Assembly (NCBI GenBank): GCA_963969395.1
Contig: OZ017803.1
Span: forward strand, 1,364,001-1,428,000
DNA: 64,000 bases
Reading direction: 5' to 3'
Source of the DNA: Pseudoscleropodium purum
Lineage: Eukaryota; Streptophyta; Bryopsida; Hypnales; Brachytheciaceae
Positions 9,367 through 19,912 of the stretch are shown here, piece by piece. The notes under the pieces were generated by a model. The model did no database searches and was not told the origin of the DNA. It saw only the letters and a program-made list of their open reading frames with translations. A program made the position numbers and the translations under genes. Within the stretch, counting starts at the first letter, position 1. Each line of letters opens with the position of its first letter.

Positions 9367-12300
9367 ATGGTGGCCAAACCGATGAGGGATTTTTCTCCTT
9401 GGTTTAGTGTGCAAGAGGGTGGTAAAGTAAAATGTAGACTTTGCAAAGCAAGCATGTCAAGGAAGCTCAGCCGTATGTTCAGCCACTTAGGCTATTCTGG
9501 GCCTGAAGGTGTACATGATAAAGGGGTGAGCCTTTATCCACGATTATCAATGGCAGTTCGAGATTTATTTCGGCATTGCGAAGGAGTTTTTCCAAAACGC
9601 GTTGTAATGGACAATGTGGATGGCAACCCTGGTCCTTCAGATGTTCAAGAGTTTTCGGCCGGAAAGGCTGTGTCGCATTCTGACCACAAAGATTCTTGTC
9701 CAGCGTCCAAAGAATTGGTATCAATGGTATGTACCACAACTGAAATGACTTTGAGTATGGAAGCTTCTGGTGAACGTGAAACCCCGAGGGCATCAAGTTC
9801 TAGGCCTCAGAGGCAAGGCAGCTTAGTGAATGGGTTTGAAGAAGGTCATAGACGCAAATTACATTCAGTGTGGGCAAATTTTTTTTATTCGGCGAACATA
9901 CCATTTTCCGTGACTCGAAATCCAGCTTTTAAAGAAACAGTGAAGAAAACGGTTGCGTTCGGTAGGCCATATATTCCTCCCTCATACCACGACCTTCGGT
10001 ACAAATTGTTGAATGAGGCGAAGACCAACATTCAGACACAGTTGAATGCACGGATTGAAGATAGCATTCAAAAATTTGGAGCAACATTGTCCATTGATGG
10101 ATGGAGCTCCGTGACTAATCGACCTCTCATCAATGCCATGCTTGTATCATCCGCAGATGAAGAATTTCTTGGATCTCTGGATACAAGTGGTTGTGAAAAA
10201 AATGCGGAATACTTGGCAGTTGTGTTGGAAAAGTTCATTGAACAAGTGGGGTCCAAAAACGTCGTGTTAATAACTACGGATAATGCTCCCGTGAATCCGG
10301 CCGCATGGGATGTAATATCTGCAAAATATCCTCATATTTTTTACCAAGGGTGCGTGGTACATGCATTGAATTTGTTGTTGAAGGATTGGGCTACACAGAA
10401 ATGGATTGCTTCCAAATTGGATAAAGGAGTTCTTGTAACTAAATTTATCAGGAAGAGACATATGTTGCTAGCTCTATTGCGAAAGTATTCGCCAAATCTT
10501 GGTCTCTTGATGCCTGGGGATACAAGGTTCGCCTCTAAATTTATCATGATGGAGCGTTTGACAAAATTAAGAGGAGCATTAGAACAAACCGTGGTAGATC
10601 CGCAATGGGTTGAGTATGTACATACTCTCAAGAAGAAACGTGGAGCCAAAGTCCAACCTAAAGACTTGACCTTAGCGGTGAAGAAAATTGTTCTTGATGA
10701 CCATTTTTGGAATCGGTCCATCAATTATGTAGAGATGGTTGAACCAATCATATGTGCACTCCGCGATTTGGATTCAAAATCACCATGCATGGGGAAGGTG
10801 TTGCATATCATGAGGAAATTAGAGAAGCACGTGAACGGATTACAAAGTCCACCATTTTGTTTGCTAGAAGAACTTGCAATTCCATTGGTACAATCTTTTT
10901 ATGCCCGAAGAAGAATGGTGGACAACGATCTCCAATCAGCCGCAGCTCTTTTGAATCCATACCTTCTTCATGACAAAGAGCTAGCGGATGACGCAGATGC
11001 AATGTCAGGATGTAAGAAAGTTTTGGAGAGAATATGTAAACCGGATGAATATGCAGCAGTGGTGAAGGAATTTGTAGCTTTTCGACACAAGGAACCTCCA
11101 TTCCACAATATGTTGAATCCGGGAGATCAAATGTTGTCCGCACATGCTTGATGGGATTTTGAAGGTGCATGTGGCAAGTTTATAGCTCCATTAGCGAAGA
11201 GGATATTGGCTCAACCGGTGTCATCATCTTCATGTGAACGAAATTGGAGCAACTATTCTTTTGTTCACAACAAATCTCGAAATAAATTGAAGCCGAAGAG
11301 AGCAGCGGATTTGGTGTACGTGTATACCAATTCCAAAGTATTAAACGCATCGAAGGAAAAAGATGAAAAAAAATGGTATAATGATAATGTGGATCCGATG
11401 GAATCAGAGGATTTAGATAGGCCGACGTTAGAAGACGATGATGACGATGATGACGAGGATTTGGAAAGGGCCCTTTCAGCTGTAGATGGCGGAGATGACT
11501 TCAATCGTGCGACAGCATGGGGAGATGAAGACGTTATGGAAGGCTTTCCCGATTTGGTGAATGATACGCATGATTATCATCTAAACCGCAAGGATGTCGT
11601 TCCCGACAATGCAAACGATGCATATACCTTTTGTGAAGACGAGGACAATATAGGGGTACAGGCGAATCTACCTTCTTTAACTGCATATTGCAATGGAATG
11701 GGATTCTTGAATAGCGAAAACATTCTATCGAAAAAGACAAACGCTATTGCCAAAGAGGTGAAAATCAATGAGAATGCTATTAGTGATGATGGGAGAAATG
11801 AAGAAGTTTTAATTTCTCAATCTCCATCTGTGGCATTAAATGTAGTGCAAGGAAACGATAAAAGAGAAGATGCGGTCATGGAGGTGAACGTTCCAAAAGA
11901 TGTGGGCAACAATAGTGGTGATGAGGAGGAACCAAATATTGTGGTACAGAAAAATAATGATTCACTTGGGATGGCAGTCACAAATTCGGCAATTGTGAAG
12001 AGTGATAAAGGAAAGGAGCCAATGAAGTCAATTTTTGAAGTACCGAGATCTAGTGCTCTTCTACCAATACCGTTGAAGTCTGTTAACACACGATTAGATG
12101 ATTCTCAGAGCTTTGGATATGGAAAACGCCTAAGGAACATTTCCAAAGAAATTTCTACAGGCGGTAATCTACGGAAAGTAGCGTCATCACCTACAAGCCT
12201 AAGTGATACGGATAGTGATCGGATGCCATTGGCATCTTTGCGTGCTCGCATTTTAGGAAAAGGAATGGCGCAAGAACCCATCAAATCAACAAACGGCACT

Positions 12301-12714
12301 GTATTACTTCAAAAGAAAGCGAAAGTGAAGATAACCGTTCATGGACATGTCGACCCTACATCGAGATTGATGGTTCAAGAATCGAGTAAGGTGAAAGCGA
12401 AAAGAGAAATGCAACCTTTTGTTATCTCTTCAGTGAAGAATAGGACCCCTCTTGATGAAAATGTTGCTACTTTGTCAAATAGAAAGAAAAGAAAGGTTCC
12501 TATTCAAAAAGTCTTTAATCGTTTTATCAAAGTAAAAAAAGAAAAATTAAATTCGAAAGTAGGGAGTAAACCTACTTCGAGAGAAGACTTGAAGGAGACA
12601 ACGATACTTAATTCCAACAATGAAGATGACTCCGACAATGAAGATTTTGAACGGAGAGCTGCAGGAGAGAGTAGTGGGGCTGAGGTTAGAGGAGATGTGG
12701 ATTGGCGTCCATAG
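9367..12714 (+). pseudogene. hAT-like transposase of copy 1, broken by one nonsense codon
   Basis: The frame is colinear with the intact 1,121-aa transposase of copy 2 but has TGA at 11149-11151 where copy 2 has TGG (Trp595), just before the C-terminal dimerisation region. The first part carries the BED-like finger, the DUF659-like region and the first catalytic Asp motifs; the second, 11152-12714, the hAT dimerisation motif (SSSSCERNWSNYSFVHNKSR), an acidic run and the basic tail. The chosen start is the ATG at 9367 in good context (AATATGG); an upstream in-frame extension begins only with TTG. Copy 1 also lacks six codons (NEDDSD) that are duplicated in copy 2. Roughly 30 residues differ between the copies. 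Readthrough apart, this copy should make only a truncated protein without the dimerisation domain. Confidence 0.93.
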
Positions 12715-13064
12715 GAATTGTGGAGATGTGAATTTAGATGTTTGATTGTTTAGTTGCTTATGATATATGGAGCTCATGTTGACAAATGACAATGGTTTTT
12801 TCAATCATTTTATTATAAAATTGTTTGTTTATTGATGATATACATCTCGCTGGATTTGAAAATGATTTTGTTTTTAAATCAAAATGAAATTCAACAAAAA
12901 AAATTAAAAATATATTTCATATTTTAGCTTTTACATAAATAGTGATATACAACTCTATTGAATCGCAATTGCAATATAAGAAAAATCAAAATCAAAATGA
13001 CTTCACTCTCAATCTCTCATTGGTGAAAACAATCAAAACAAAAAACCCAAAACGGGTTTTCTAA
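12715..13064. other. AT-rich 3' region of the transposase gene, copy 1
   Basis: It probably holds the 3' UTR and polyadenylation signals (ATTATAAAAT-type sequence near 12810). No further gene is seen before the right terminal cluster. Confidence 0.5.
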
Positions 13065-13193
13065 GCCGCCACGTCCGCCCCGCCCGTTGCCCGACCCCGC
13101 GCGTCCGCCTTCCGACGGCGGGAGGGACGCTGCGTCCGGACGTCCGGAAAACGGACGCTATTTTGGGGCGGACGTAGAGATTCGTCAACCCTG
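13065..13193. repeat. Right terminal region of hAT-like copy 1
   Basis: CGTCCGCC words, then CGTCCGGACGTCCGG, ACGGACGCTATTTTGG and GGCGGACGTAGAGATTCGTC, ending in GTCAACCCTG. The last ~60 bp are nearly the same in all five family members in this window. Confidence 0.9.
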
Positions 13194-13201
13194 CCTCATA
13201 T
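13194..13201. repeat. Right target-site duplication of hAT-like copy 1
   Basis: CCTCATAT, identical to 3547-3554. Removing the element and one copy restores the RT reading across the junction. Confidence 0.95.
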
Positions 13202-13967
13202 AAACAAGTTTTTGGGTGAGGTAGCCAAATACAATATGTTTACTTTTTGTGATGGCTATGCCGGATATGATCAAGTGAAGGTGCATGAAGATAGCGTCTT
13301 ATATACTACTTTCACTACTTTGTGGGGAACATATGCTTATTTAAGGATGCCTTTTAGTTTGTATAATGCTGGTAGCACGTTCCAAAAGGTGTAGCTAAAA
13401 ATTTTTGGTCCTTACATTGGTCAATTCAATGACATTTATCTCGACAAGTTTACAATGTACGGTGATTGGAACAATAATGGGCAACAAGTTAGAGCTGCTT
13501 TTTAAAAATTACATGAATATGGATGTTTCTTATCTTCAGAGAAATGCAAGGTTGGATTTGAAAAAGGACCACTTCTTGGACATATAGTATTCAGTGGAGG
13601 CATGCGTGTGGATCTCGACAAAGTGAAACGGATCAAAGAAATGTCTCAGCTTGTTTCAAGAGAGCAAGTTGCTAAATTGTGGGCAACCAAGATTTATTGC
13701 AATCATTTTAAACCAAATTTAGCGGGTATTGGGCGGCCCATAAGTACATTGATCAGTAAAACTCCGCATTTCATAAGGAGTGACCAATGCAAGCAAGCAT
13801 TTTTCTACATCAAGGAAAGATTAGCAAGTGACCCAATAGTCAGAAATCCTGTATGGGACAAGCAGTTCATCATAAACCCATCCACTACTGAGTATGTTGT
13901 TGTAGTAGTACTACTACAAAACAATGAGACTAGAAGGGCTCACCCCATTATTGTGCAAGCAGGTTAA
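13202..13967 (+). pseudogene. Gypsy reverse transcriptase C-terminal part and RNase H start
   Basis: The frame continues the split RT: EVAKYNMFTFCDGYAGYDQV, then TLWGTYAYLRMPFSLYNAGSTFQ, both standard Gypsy blocks. After a stop, the expected YLDD catalytic motif reads YLDK (about 13435-13446). The later frames carry LLGHIVFSGGMRVD and KTPHFIRSDQCKQAF, then an RNase H-like strand with N where the first catalytic Asp is expected (FIINPSTTEYVVVVVLLQ). The mutated catalytic residues and stops show that it is inactive. Confidence 0.87.
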
Positions 13968-14430
13968 TGACTTTGTGTGAACAAATGTATGCTCTTCTTG
14001 AGAAGCTAGGAGTAGCCTTATTATTTGTATGTACAAAATTTAAGCATGACTTGTTCTTGAGCAATCAATCAACTTTAGTACAAAGTGACATGGAAGGATT
14101 GAAGTAGTTGTTGTAGCAAAAAGATCCTGAAGGGAGGAGTGCACAATTAATGGCCACTTTGCAGAACTACGACCTAGAGGTGAAAACTGTCAAAGGCACT
14201 CGGACTTCTCGTGCAAAGGCTACTCTCCAAACTGGGAACTCCATCACACCAAGACCTTGGAACCCTGTCAAATAATGGTGAGTGTTGTGTTTTGACTATA
14301 GAGTCCAAACCGAATACTTTGGGTTATGGAGGAATTAAATTGTACCTTAAAACGTTAAGTTCCCTCAAGGCTCCAAATCTAGACAGAGGCAAAAACTGCA
14401 AACTCAAGGTAGAATCAAGCATATTCACTT
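13968..14430 (+). pseudogene. Gypsy RNase H / connection remnant
   Basis: The region between RNase H and integrase. Conserved fragments can be read in shifting frames (for example KHDLFLSNQSTLVQSDMEGLK and LMATLQNYDLEVKTVKGT), as expected of the RNase H C-terminus, with several stops. No intact product. Confidence 0.6.
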
Positions 14431-14741
14431 GTGGGGGAGGACGTTTATAAGATTAGCAAAGATGGCATCTTAAGGCGAGTTGTGACATTTGAAGAATTGA
14501 GAGAAGTACTTAAACAATGTCACGAGGGTTTATGTGGAGGATACTTCACTATCAAGACAACGGTAAGGAAAATACTACAAGTTGGGTTTTTTTGGCCTAC
14601 TATTTTTCATGATGCTAATGAATTTTGTCATAGTTGTTGTCAATGCCAAGCATACGGGAAAAGAATCATACCATACATAGAATTACAACCAATATATCTA
14701 ACTAGAATTTTTTTTAAATGGGGAGTGGATTTCGCTGGATC
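14431..14741 (+). pseudogene. Gypsy integrase zinc-binding domain remnant
   Basis: The frame holds the integrase HHCC region: QCHEGLCGGYF, then KILQVGFFWPTIFHDANEF and CHSCCQCQAYGK. The second zinc-binding His is Tyr (GGYF for GGHF); the CxxC pair is present. It runs into the core start WGVDFAG, where the short hAT-like element A is inserted. Confidence 0.85.
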
Positions 14742-14930
14742 TAGGGTTGACACGACGTCCGGACGCGTCCGTTGACATTCGCAGTCCCGGCGGATGCAGC
14801 GTCTGCCTATCTGCCCGTCCGCCCCGCCCGTCCGCTTTCCGACGGCGGTCGGGACGCTGCGTCCGCTAACGTCCGGACGTCCGAAAAACGGACGCTATTT
14901 TGCGGCGGACGTTGAGATTCGTCAATCCTG
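14742..14930. mobile_element. Short hAT-like element A (189 bp)
   Basis: It begins TAGGGTTGACACGACGTCCG (T for the usual first C) and ends GATTCGTCAATCCTG. Imperfect 8-bp duplications flank it: GCTGGATC (14734-14741) and GTTGGACC (14931-14938), which differ by two C/T transitions. It is CpG-rich with no gene, an internal-deletion derivative of the family. The last base of its right duplication is the first base of element B. Confidence 0.88.
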
Positions 14931-14937
14931 GTTGGAC

Positions 14938-15265
14938 CAAGGTTGACACGACGTTTGAACGCGAACGCTGTGTCCGCAGCGTCCACTGACATTCGCGGTC
15001 CCGGCGGACGCAGCGTCCGCCTGTCCCCCGTCCGCCCCGTCCGTCCGTCCGCCCGATTATGGCCGTCCGATCGACGCGCGGACTGATCTGGTCCGCACGA
15101 TCTAGGCGTCCGCGTTGGGCTGTCCGCCCACCCCATCCGTCCGCCCCGCCCCGCCCGTCCGCTTTCCGACGGCGGTCGGGACGTTGTGTCCGCTAGCGTC
15201 CGTGCGTCTGGACGTTTAGAAAACGGACACTATTTTGAGGCGGACGTTGAGATTCGTCAACCTTG
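14938..15265. mobile_element. Short hAT-like element B (328 bp)
   Basis: It begins CAAGGTTGACACGACG and ends GATTCGTCAACCTTG; the changed third base is matched at both ends (CAAGG/CCTTG), keeping the inverted repeat. The right flank is CGTTGGAC (15266-15273), and the left duplication has been split by element A. The interior has CGTCCG repeats only. Confidence 0.87.
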
Positions 15266-15551
15266 CGTTGGACCCTTACCAGTTACAACCAAGCAAAACA
15301 AATATTTAATTGTGGCCATGGATTATCTTTCGAAATGGACAGAAGCGGCACCTATAAAAAAATGCAACCAAAAAATGGCAGCGAATTTCATTTACAATCA
15401 AGTGGTTTGTAGATATGGTTGTCCATTGGAAATATTCACTAATTGTGGGACTCATTTCGTCAATGAGTTACTCTCATTGCTCATGCAAAGGTTGTCAGTC
15501 AAGCATCGGCGCACCAACCTTTACTACCTGCAAGCAAACGGTCTTGACTGA
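15266..15551 (+). pseudogene. Gypsy integrase catalytic core remnant
   Basis: It continues the core after elements A and B: GPLPVTTKQNKYLIVAMDYL, then SKWTEAAPIKK and CRYGCPLEIFTNCGTHF. The first catalytic Asp (AMDYL) is present; the second is Asn (TNCGTHF for TDxGTHF). The third-residue block reads ANGLD and then a stop instead of an ANG-x-x-E continuation. It is inactive. Confidence 0.87.
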
Positions 15552-16135
15552 AATCATTGGAAAAGTGGTTTCAGAAAAGAGGAGGGAGTGAGATCTGCAT
15601 GTGAATGAAGCCTTGTGGGCCTACCAAATTGCACACAAGAGCGCTACAAGATACACATTGTTCCAGTTCGCATATGGCTTAGAATCGACGATCCCTATTG
15701 AGTTGGAGTTAGCTTTTCTACGAACGGCAGTGAAATACAAGATGGACGATGTGGGGTCGCTTAACGCCCGCGTCCTTATATTGGAAAAACTGGACGAGTC
15801 ACGTTGACAAGCTTTATTCCATTATGAAACATTACAAATTTGGACAAAAGCGAAACAAGATGTAGCCAAAAAAATACTGAAGTTCAACCAAGGTGATTTG
15901 GTATTAATGATCTACAATTGGTTAATCAAGCAACATGGCCAAAAATTCAAGCCTTGATGGCTGGGACCTTATGTAATTCATAAACACTACTCCAATGGTT
16001 CTTATCACTTGAGCATACTAGATGGGGAGGTTATGCCTAAGATATATAATGGTTCAAAATTAAAGATATATAAACACCAAGATGATCATGTACAATTTTG
16101 ATTCACCGGGTATGGTTTCAAACCTAGGGAGGAGA
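15552..16135 (+). pseudogene. Gypsy integrase C-terminal remnant
   Basis: The frame at 15601-15807 (NEALWAYQIAHKSATRYTLF, then FAYGLESTIPIELEL) matches the conserved integrase tail (W-x-Y-R-T-P-F-x-L-x-Y-G-x-E/P). The downstream 15830-16130 fragments fit the GPY/F-like tail in broken frames. The sequence AACCTAGGGAGGAGA just before 16136 could be the polypurine tract. Confidence 0.8.
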
Positions 16136-16420
16136 TGATAAGGGATTTTTTGTGTCATCCTCATAAATTTACTAAATAATCATAGTTAGTATGAGTAGTG
16201 TGGTGATAGGTGTAGACTACTAATATGTAAGCCTGAGGAATCAGTTACAAGCGGACAGTTAAGTAACAACCTGTAGAAGGAACCAAGAAGATACAAGAGG
16301 GGTGAGAGCTACTATGTAACAAACTTTTTACTGTAGAATATATTGGAGACAAGGTTTTCTCAATTTGTGGTGTGTTGACATTTATGAAGTTGGTTTTTAT
16401 TTGCCTTGTTTTAGTACTCA
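16136..16420 (+). repeat. Putative 3' LTR of the Gypsy element (~285 bp)
   Basis: It starts TGATAAGGGATTTT right after a purine-rich tract and ends near TTTAGTACTCA, after which sequence shared with 50675 onward begins. TG...CA ends and the position support an LTR; with no 5' LTR in the window the limits are estimates. Confidence 0.5.
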
Positions 16421-16763
16421 TTTCTTTCTTTTTATTTCCTTCTTTTTCAATCAAACACAATCAAATGAAAAAAACTTGATAGATCCTTCTTTTATGGAGT
16501 TCGTGGGAGGCAGTGTACAAATGCCTAAACCCACATAATTGTGTGTTAAAAGGAGTAAAATGCCAATCCAATTGCCTCAATCTTCTTTTTCTTTTAATCC
16601 TTGAAGGATGTTGAGAATCCAAAATTTGTGATGGATGATGACTTCATTGTTTATTGTAGAAACAAAGAATGCACCTAATGATTCAATAACTGGAACATTT
16701 TTGTGTCTACTTTGATCATGGGGCCACATTCTTCATGGGTTAATAAAAAAGGAGTCAAATGTA
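16421..16763 (+). repeat. Flanking segment shared with 50675-50965 and 52706-52740
   Basis: Non-coding. It matches the later locus over its length (for example GATAGATCCTTCTTTTATGG, TTAATCCTTGAAGGA and GGGTTAATAAAAA), but the other locus carries a ~1.7-kb insertion before the last 35 bp. Here it directly precedes unit 1, which supports a tandem-array structure. Confidence 0.75.
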
Positions 16764-17082
16764 GTCACGGGTTCCACCCTCAGATTTTAAAGATGAAGAT
16801 GGTGATGTGAAAGCCACGGCCGAGGGCCCTCCTGCAAGACCCCACTGCAAGCAACGGAGCTCCTCCATTTCTGCACTGAAAGCCTGGAACATGGCTCCCA
16901 GGTCCGCCGCTTTCTTTCCTTTTCTTTTTCTTTCAGTTTTGTTTGTTTCTTTGTTCGCAGCCTCCCTGGTGCTCACTTTTTGCATTCATCCGTGTTGCCT
17001 GCTCGTTCTCATCCAAGGTCGCTCTTGTCTCATCCATTCTCTTGTTCCTCTCAGCACCAAGCCTTCCCCGCGTTGCTGGTCC

Positions 17083-17182
17083 TACCGACGTGGGTCAGCA
17101 ACTTTGACCATGCGGTCAACACTCCAGCCCACGGCGCGAGACTGACTGCGTAGTGGAACCCAAGCTCCCAACCCCATATAAG
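17083..17182 (+). promoter_or_regulatory. Conserved plant-type promoter of unit 1
   Basis: TACCGACGTGGGTC at ~17083 overlaps a DRE-like CCGAC (17085-17089) and an ABRE-like ACGTGG (17088-17093). TTGACCATGCGGTCAA (17104-17119) is an inverted pair of W-box cores, the kind bound by WRKY factors. TATAAGG begins at 17177. All three parts are kept with the same spacing in units 2 and 3. The factor names follow from known plant motifs; activity is inferred. Confidence 0.65.
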
Positions 17183-17522
17183 GACCCGCACTGGCCTCCA
17201 TTCCTCATTCACAACTCATTACAGCTCTTCAATACAATCAGCAGTCGACTCCTCTACCTCGCATTCCATTCGAGTTACCAGCCAATTCAAAGATCAATCT
17301 CCAGTCACTGCTTCGTTGATTCCATACTGAGGGAGAAGCTTGAATCGAATTGAGTCCAGGCTTGAGTATTAATTCTTGCCAAAGGGCAGTGCAAGTTTCG
17401 ATCCACAGTTCAAAGTTCATCCCAGTTTCTGTGGAAGTAAGTGAGTACATAAATTCGTAGTAAGACTTGACAGCGAAGTTCAGAACTTCGGAAGGTTCTT
17501 CCTGTGCCACCAAGGCATTGCA

Positions 17523-17708
17523 ATGGGTGTGCAAGTCAATGGAGGTGGTTCGAAATGGAACCCATCATCCTGCACTGGAGACTACGAAGACTGCGAAGGC
17601 GACGGCGGATCTTCCAGATGGAGGCCGCCTACGTACTGCTGCAGCTGCGACGACGGCTGCGAAGGGGACGGAGGATCTTCCAAGTGGAGATCCGGCAAGG
17701 GGTTCTGA
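17523..17708 (+). CDS. 61-aa Cys/Gly/Trp-rich peptide with repeated GDGGSS(K/R)WR motif, unit 1
   Basis: A short ATG frame about 340 bp downstream of the TATA box. The motif CEGDGGSSRWRPP (24-36) is repeated as CEGDGGSSKWRSG (46-58), separated by the Cys cluster CCSCDDGC (39-46); an earlier half-motif, GGGSKWNPSS, is at 7-16. No signal peptide or membrane segment is visible and I recognise no family. Unit 2 encodes the same peptide with 8 of 61 residues changed and no indel or stop; the overlapping +1 frame changes at least 12 residues over 57, so this frame is the better conserved. A spliced upstream exon cannot be excluded, since a conserved GTAAGT lies at ~17433. It could equally be a conserved part of a non-coding RNA. 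Confidence 0.5.
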   Translation: MGVQVNGGGSKWNPSSCTGDYEDCEGDGGSSRWRPPTYCCSCDDGCEGDGGSSKWRSGKGF

Positions 17709-17949
17709 AAGACTCCGAGTTGAGTACTTGCTTGGAGATCGAGTGCCAACTGAAATTCGACAATTTTGTACATACTGCGATCAACACAAACACCGAGCAA
17801 TGGTAGTCACCCCGAGTGGCCAGTTGCCCAAGCTAGAAACGCGGAGGCGATGTTTCACAATCTCGAGAGAGAGAGTTTTTCCCTCCGAGGCTTCATCCTT
17901 CCGGTAGATCTACCAGAAAACATTGGTGTCAAATCAGTTGATCCGCTCT

Positions 17950-17964
17950 TTCCGACATTCGGAA
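17950..17964. promoter_or_regulatory. Perfect palindrome TTCCGA-CAT-TCGGAA, unit 1
   Basis: Two 6-bp inverted arms with a 3-bp spacer, kept exactly in unit 2 (36625-36639) although flanking bases differ. It could be a dimeric factor site or a small RNA hairpin. Confidence 0.4.
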
Positions 17965-19912
17965 TCGTAGATCATTCATACAAACATTCTTCGGCACTCC
18001 CACTGGGATCTTTGGGGTCTTTAGCCAGGCTAAACTGGGGGGGGTGGGCGCTAAATTTTCTAGCCCCCAAACGGATCCGTTTTTGTACGTAGAGCAGGGG
18101 CCTGACGTAGAGTAGGTGCCATTCTTTGGTCTGAGCCAATTCCTGGTTGGCAATGTATATAAGACCTCGAATTGAAGAGAAATATATCTTAAGCATCCCG
18201 TTCCGATCAAACGTATCTATCTTGCGCAAGTATCGAGCCACGAGATTGTCATGCCATGTGCGTCCTGGACCATTTGCATTTGCACTCGATTAAATGAAAC
18301 TAGTCTGAATATGGTGAACGACTCCACTGGGCGGCACTGCTGATTGGTTGAATTGTCAGTAGCAGCAGCTTATATACAACTACTGGTTGACACGGCACTG
18401 TGCGCCTGCATTGTTTTGTTGATTCACTACTTTGGTTCAACTGCGCGCACTGGTGACATACTAACAGGCACGTACAGACAAGTGTACGACTGTACGTATA
18501 GCGCTGCCGTGCCCATATGTATTTTGGAGAAGAATGCAGATGCATTGCAATCTGGGGTTGATCGTTGAGACCAGCGAAGTTGAATTCAAGGACTTTTCAG
18601 CTTCCCACTTAACTCACGAGCTAATACCAGGCTATGAGATTAGAACTAGGTTACAATCCAGATCGAATCCCCGATCGATAGGACTGTGCATGCAGGAGCT
18701 CGATGAAGCCCACTCGAAGTGGAACCCACCGTGCATTACAATAGGTAATGCAGAGCAGAATTTATTGATGTTGACTGGTTCTCATGCTCATTCCCTCGTC
18801 AATTTCGTTAACGGCCTACTTCTTCGAGTGCAATGCTGTTGAATGTCACGACATATGTTGGGAATCGGAAACGCACCATTTTAATGAGTACGACCATGCC
18901 ATTTACCAAGTAGTTTTTTCACTCGGATTAGACACTTCGATCTATCTTCAGTACGTCCCAAGCTGATTGTCAGCATGGAGTATAAGATTTGTGAAGTCAC
19001 TCGTTGCTTCTTCTGCTTGTCTACCGATCATAACTGGAGGCAGCTAATTGTAAGATACTGGATTCTCATTGTTGAATAAAAGTGTGCCAGGCGTTGACTT
19101 TAATACAGGGCTTAGCTATGGCCCACTCATTAGTTACGTGTTCGAAGTTACACTTCACTTCGTCGAAATAGACATCTTCCTTCATCAGAGTCACCGAGAG
19201 TTAATTAAGGACAACATGATACATCTGACGGCAAAAAAATCTGTAACTTACTGTTCTATTCCAATGTATTTCCGTATTTGAATGTCGGTATTAGTTCCTC
19301 AATAGGACTACAGGTCTAACTTGTGAAAATGATGGCACACATGATTGGCTTGCCATTGATTGACTAGTCACATGCAGCTCAGCTCAGAAGTGAGCCCCAA
19401 CGTTTACAGATGTCCAAGAATCAATTGAAACGCACTTACAAGTCACCGAAGTGCAAAGTCTTTCATGCAATATATCAGTCGCGCGTATAATGTGTCAACG
19501 AGTGTCTGAGAAGCTTCAAAGCTGCTGTATTCCTTTCAAATCGATAACTTGTCACAATGTGTGAATAAAGAATATTCAGGAACTGACTACTCTAGTCATC
19601 TTAAATGAATCTGTACAAATGGAAAGGATATTTGAGTTCCTCGCTCATGATTGGTAACTATTGGAATGATCGAGATCTCCACGGTATTTCCATATTCTAC
19701 CGGAGGCCAAATAAGCTAACTAGCTCCCACTGGCATTCAATGGCAAGGAGTCCATCGACTGAAGAACTTATCGCAGAAAGCAAAGAATTGGCCCCGGAAT
19801 TGGTCGGGTTTTTTTAAATGAAAGCGGAAATTTTTGCCAAGGCTCGGTGCATTCGTCGTCAATCGGGAGTTGATCTCCAGCAGTTGTCATGATCGCCACG
19901 ATGGAGCTACTT

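Larger units (their letters stand above)
3555..13193 (+). mobile_element. Full-length hAT-like transposon, copy 1 (9,639 bp), with kinase gene
   Basis: The element starts CAGGGTTGAC and ends GTCAACCCTG, giving 10-bp perfect terminal inverted repeats, flanked by the 8-bp duplication CCTCATAT. Inside are a minus-strand kinase-like gene (4112-5605) and a plus-strand transposase gene (9367-12714), divergently arranged around ~2.8 kb of AT-rich non-coding DNA. CpG-dense CGTCCG clusters lie at 3565-3770, 5801-6106, 8897-9055 and 13065-13175. The same structure recurs at 52807-62810 with a different target site, so both genes are true internal parts of a mobile unit. This copy has a nonsense mutation in the transposase and is probably non-autonomous. 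Confidence 0.96.
1193..16420 (+). mobile_element. Degenerate Ty3/Gypsy LTR retrotransposon, interrupted by nested hAT-like elements
   Basis: Gag with a CCHC knuckle, protease, reverse transcriptase, RNase H, integrase and a 3' LTR follow in Gypsy order (RT before integrase) on the plus strand. Every domain carries stops or frameshifts, so the element is dead. The hAT-like copy at 3555-13193 splits the RT gene, and two short ones at 14742-15265 split integrase. Without them the internal part is about 5 kb, ordinary for Gypsy. The left boundary is not visible; the right boundary is inferred from the putative LTR end and from the resumption of sequence shared with 50675 onward. Confidence 0.85.

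Noticed and set aside
11206..12714. A separate 502-codon gene downstream of the TGA in copy 1
   Set aside because: It is the in-frame continuation of the transposase; copy 2 reads through without a stop, so it is the 3' half of a pseudogene.
17467..17907. 146-codon frame overlapping the 61-codon peptide ORF
   Set aside because: Its counterpart in unit 2 ends at a different place after a frameshift, and more residues change than in the 61-codon frame.
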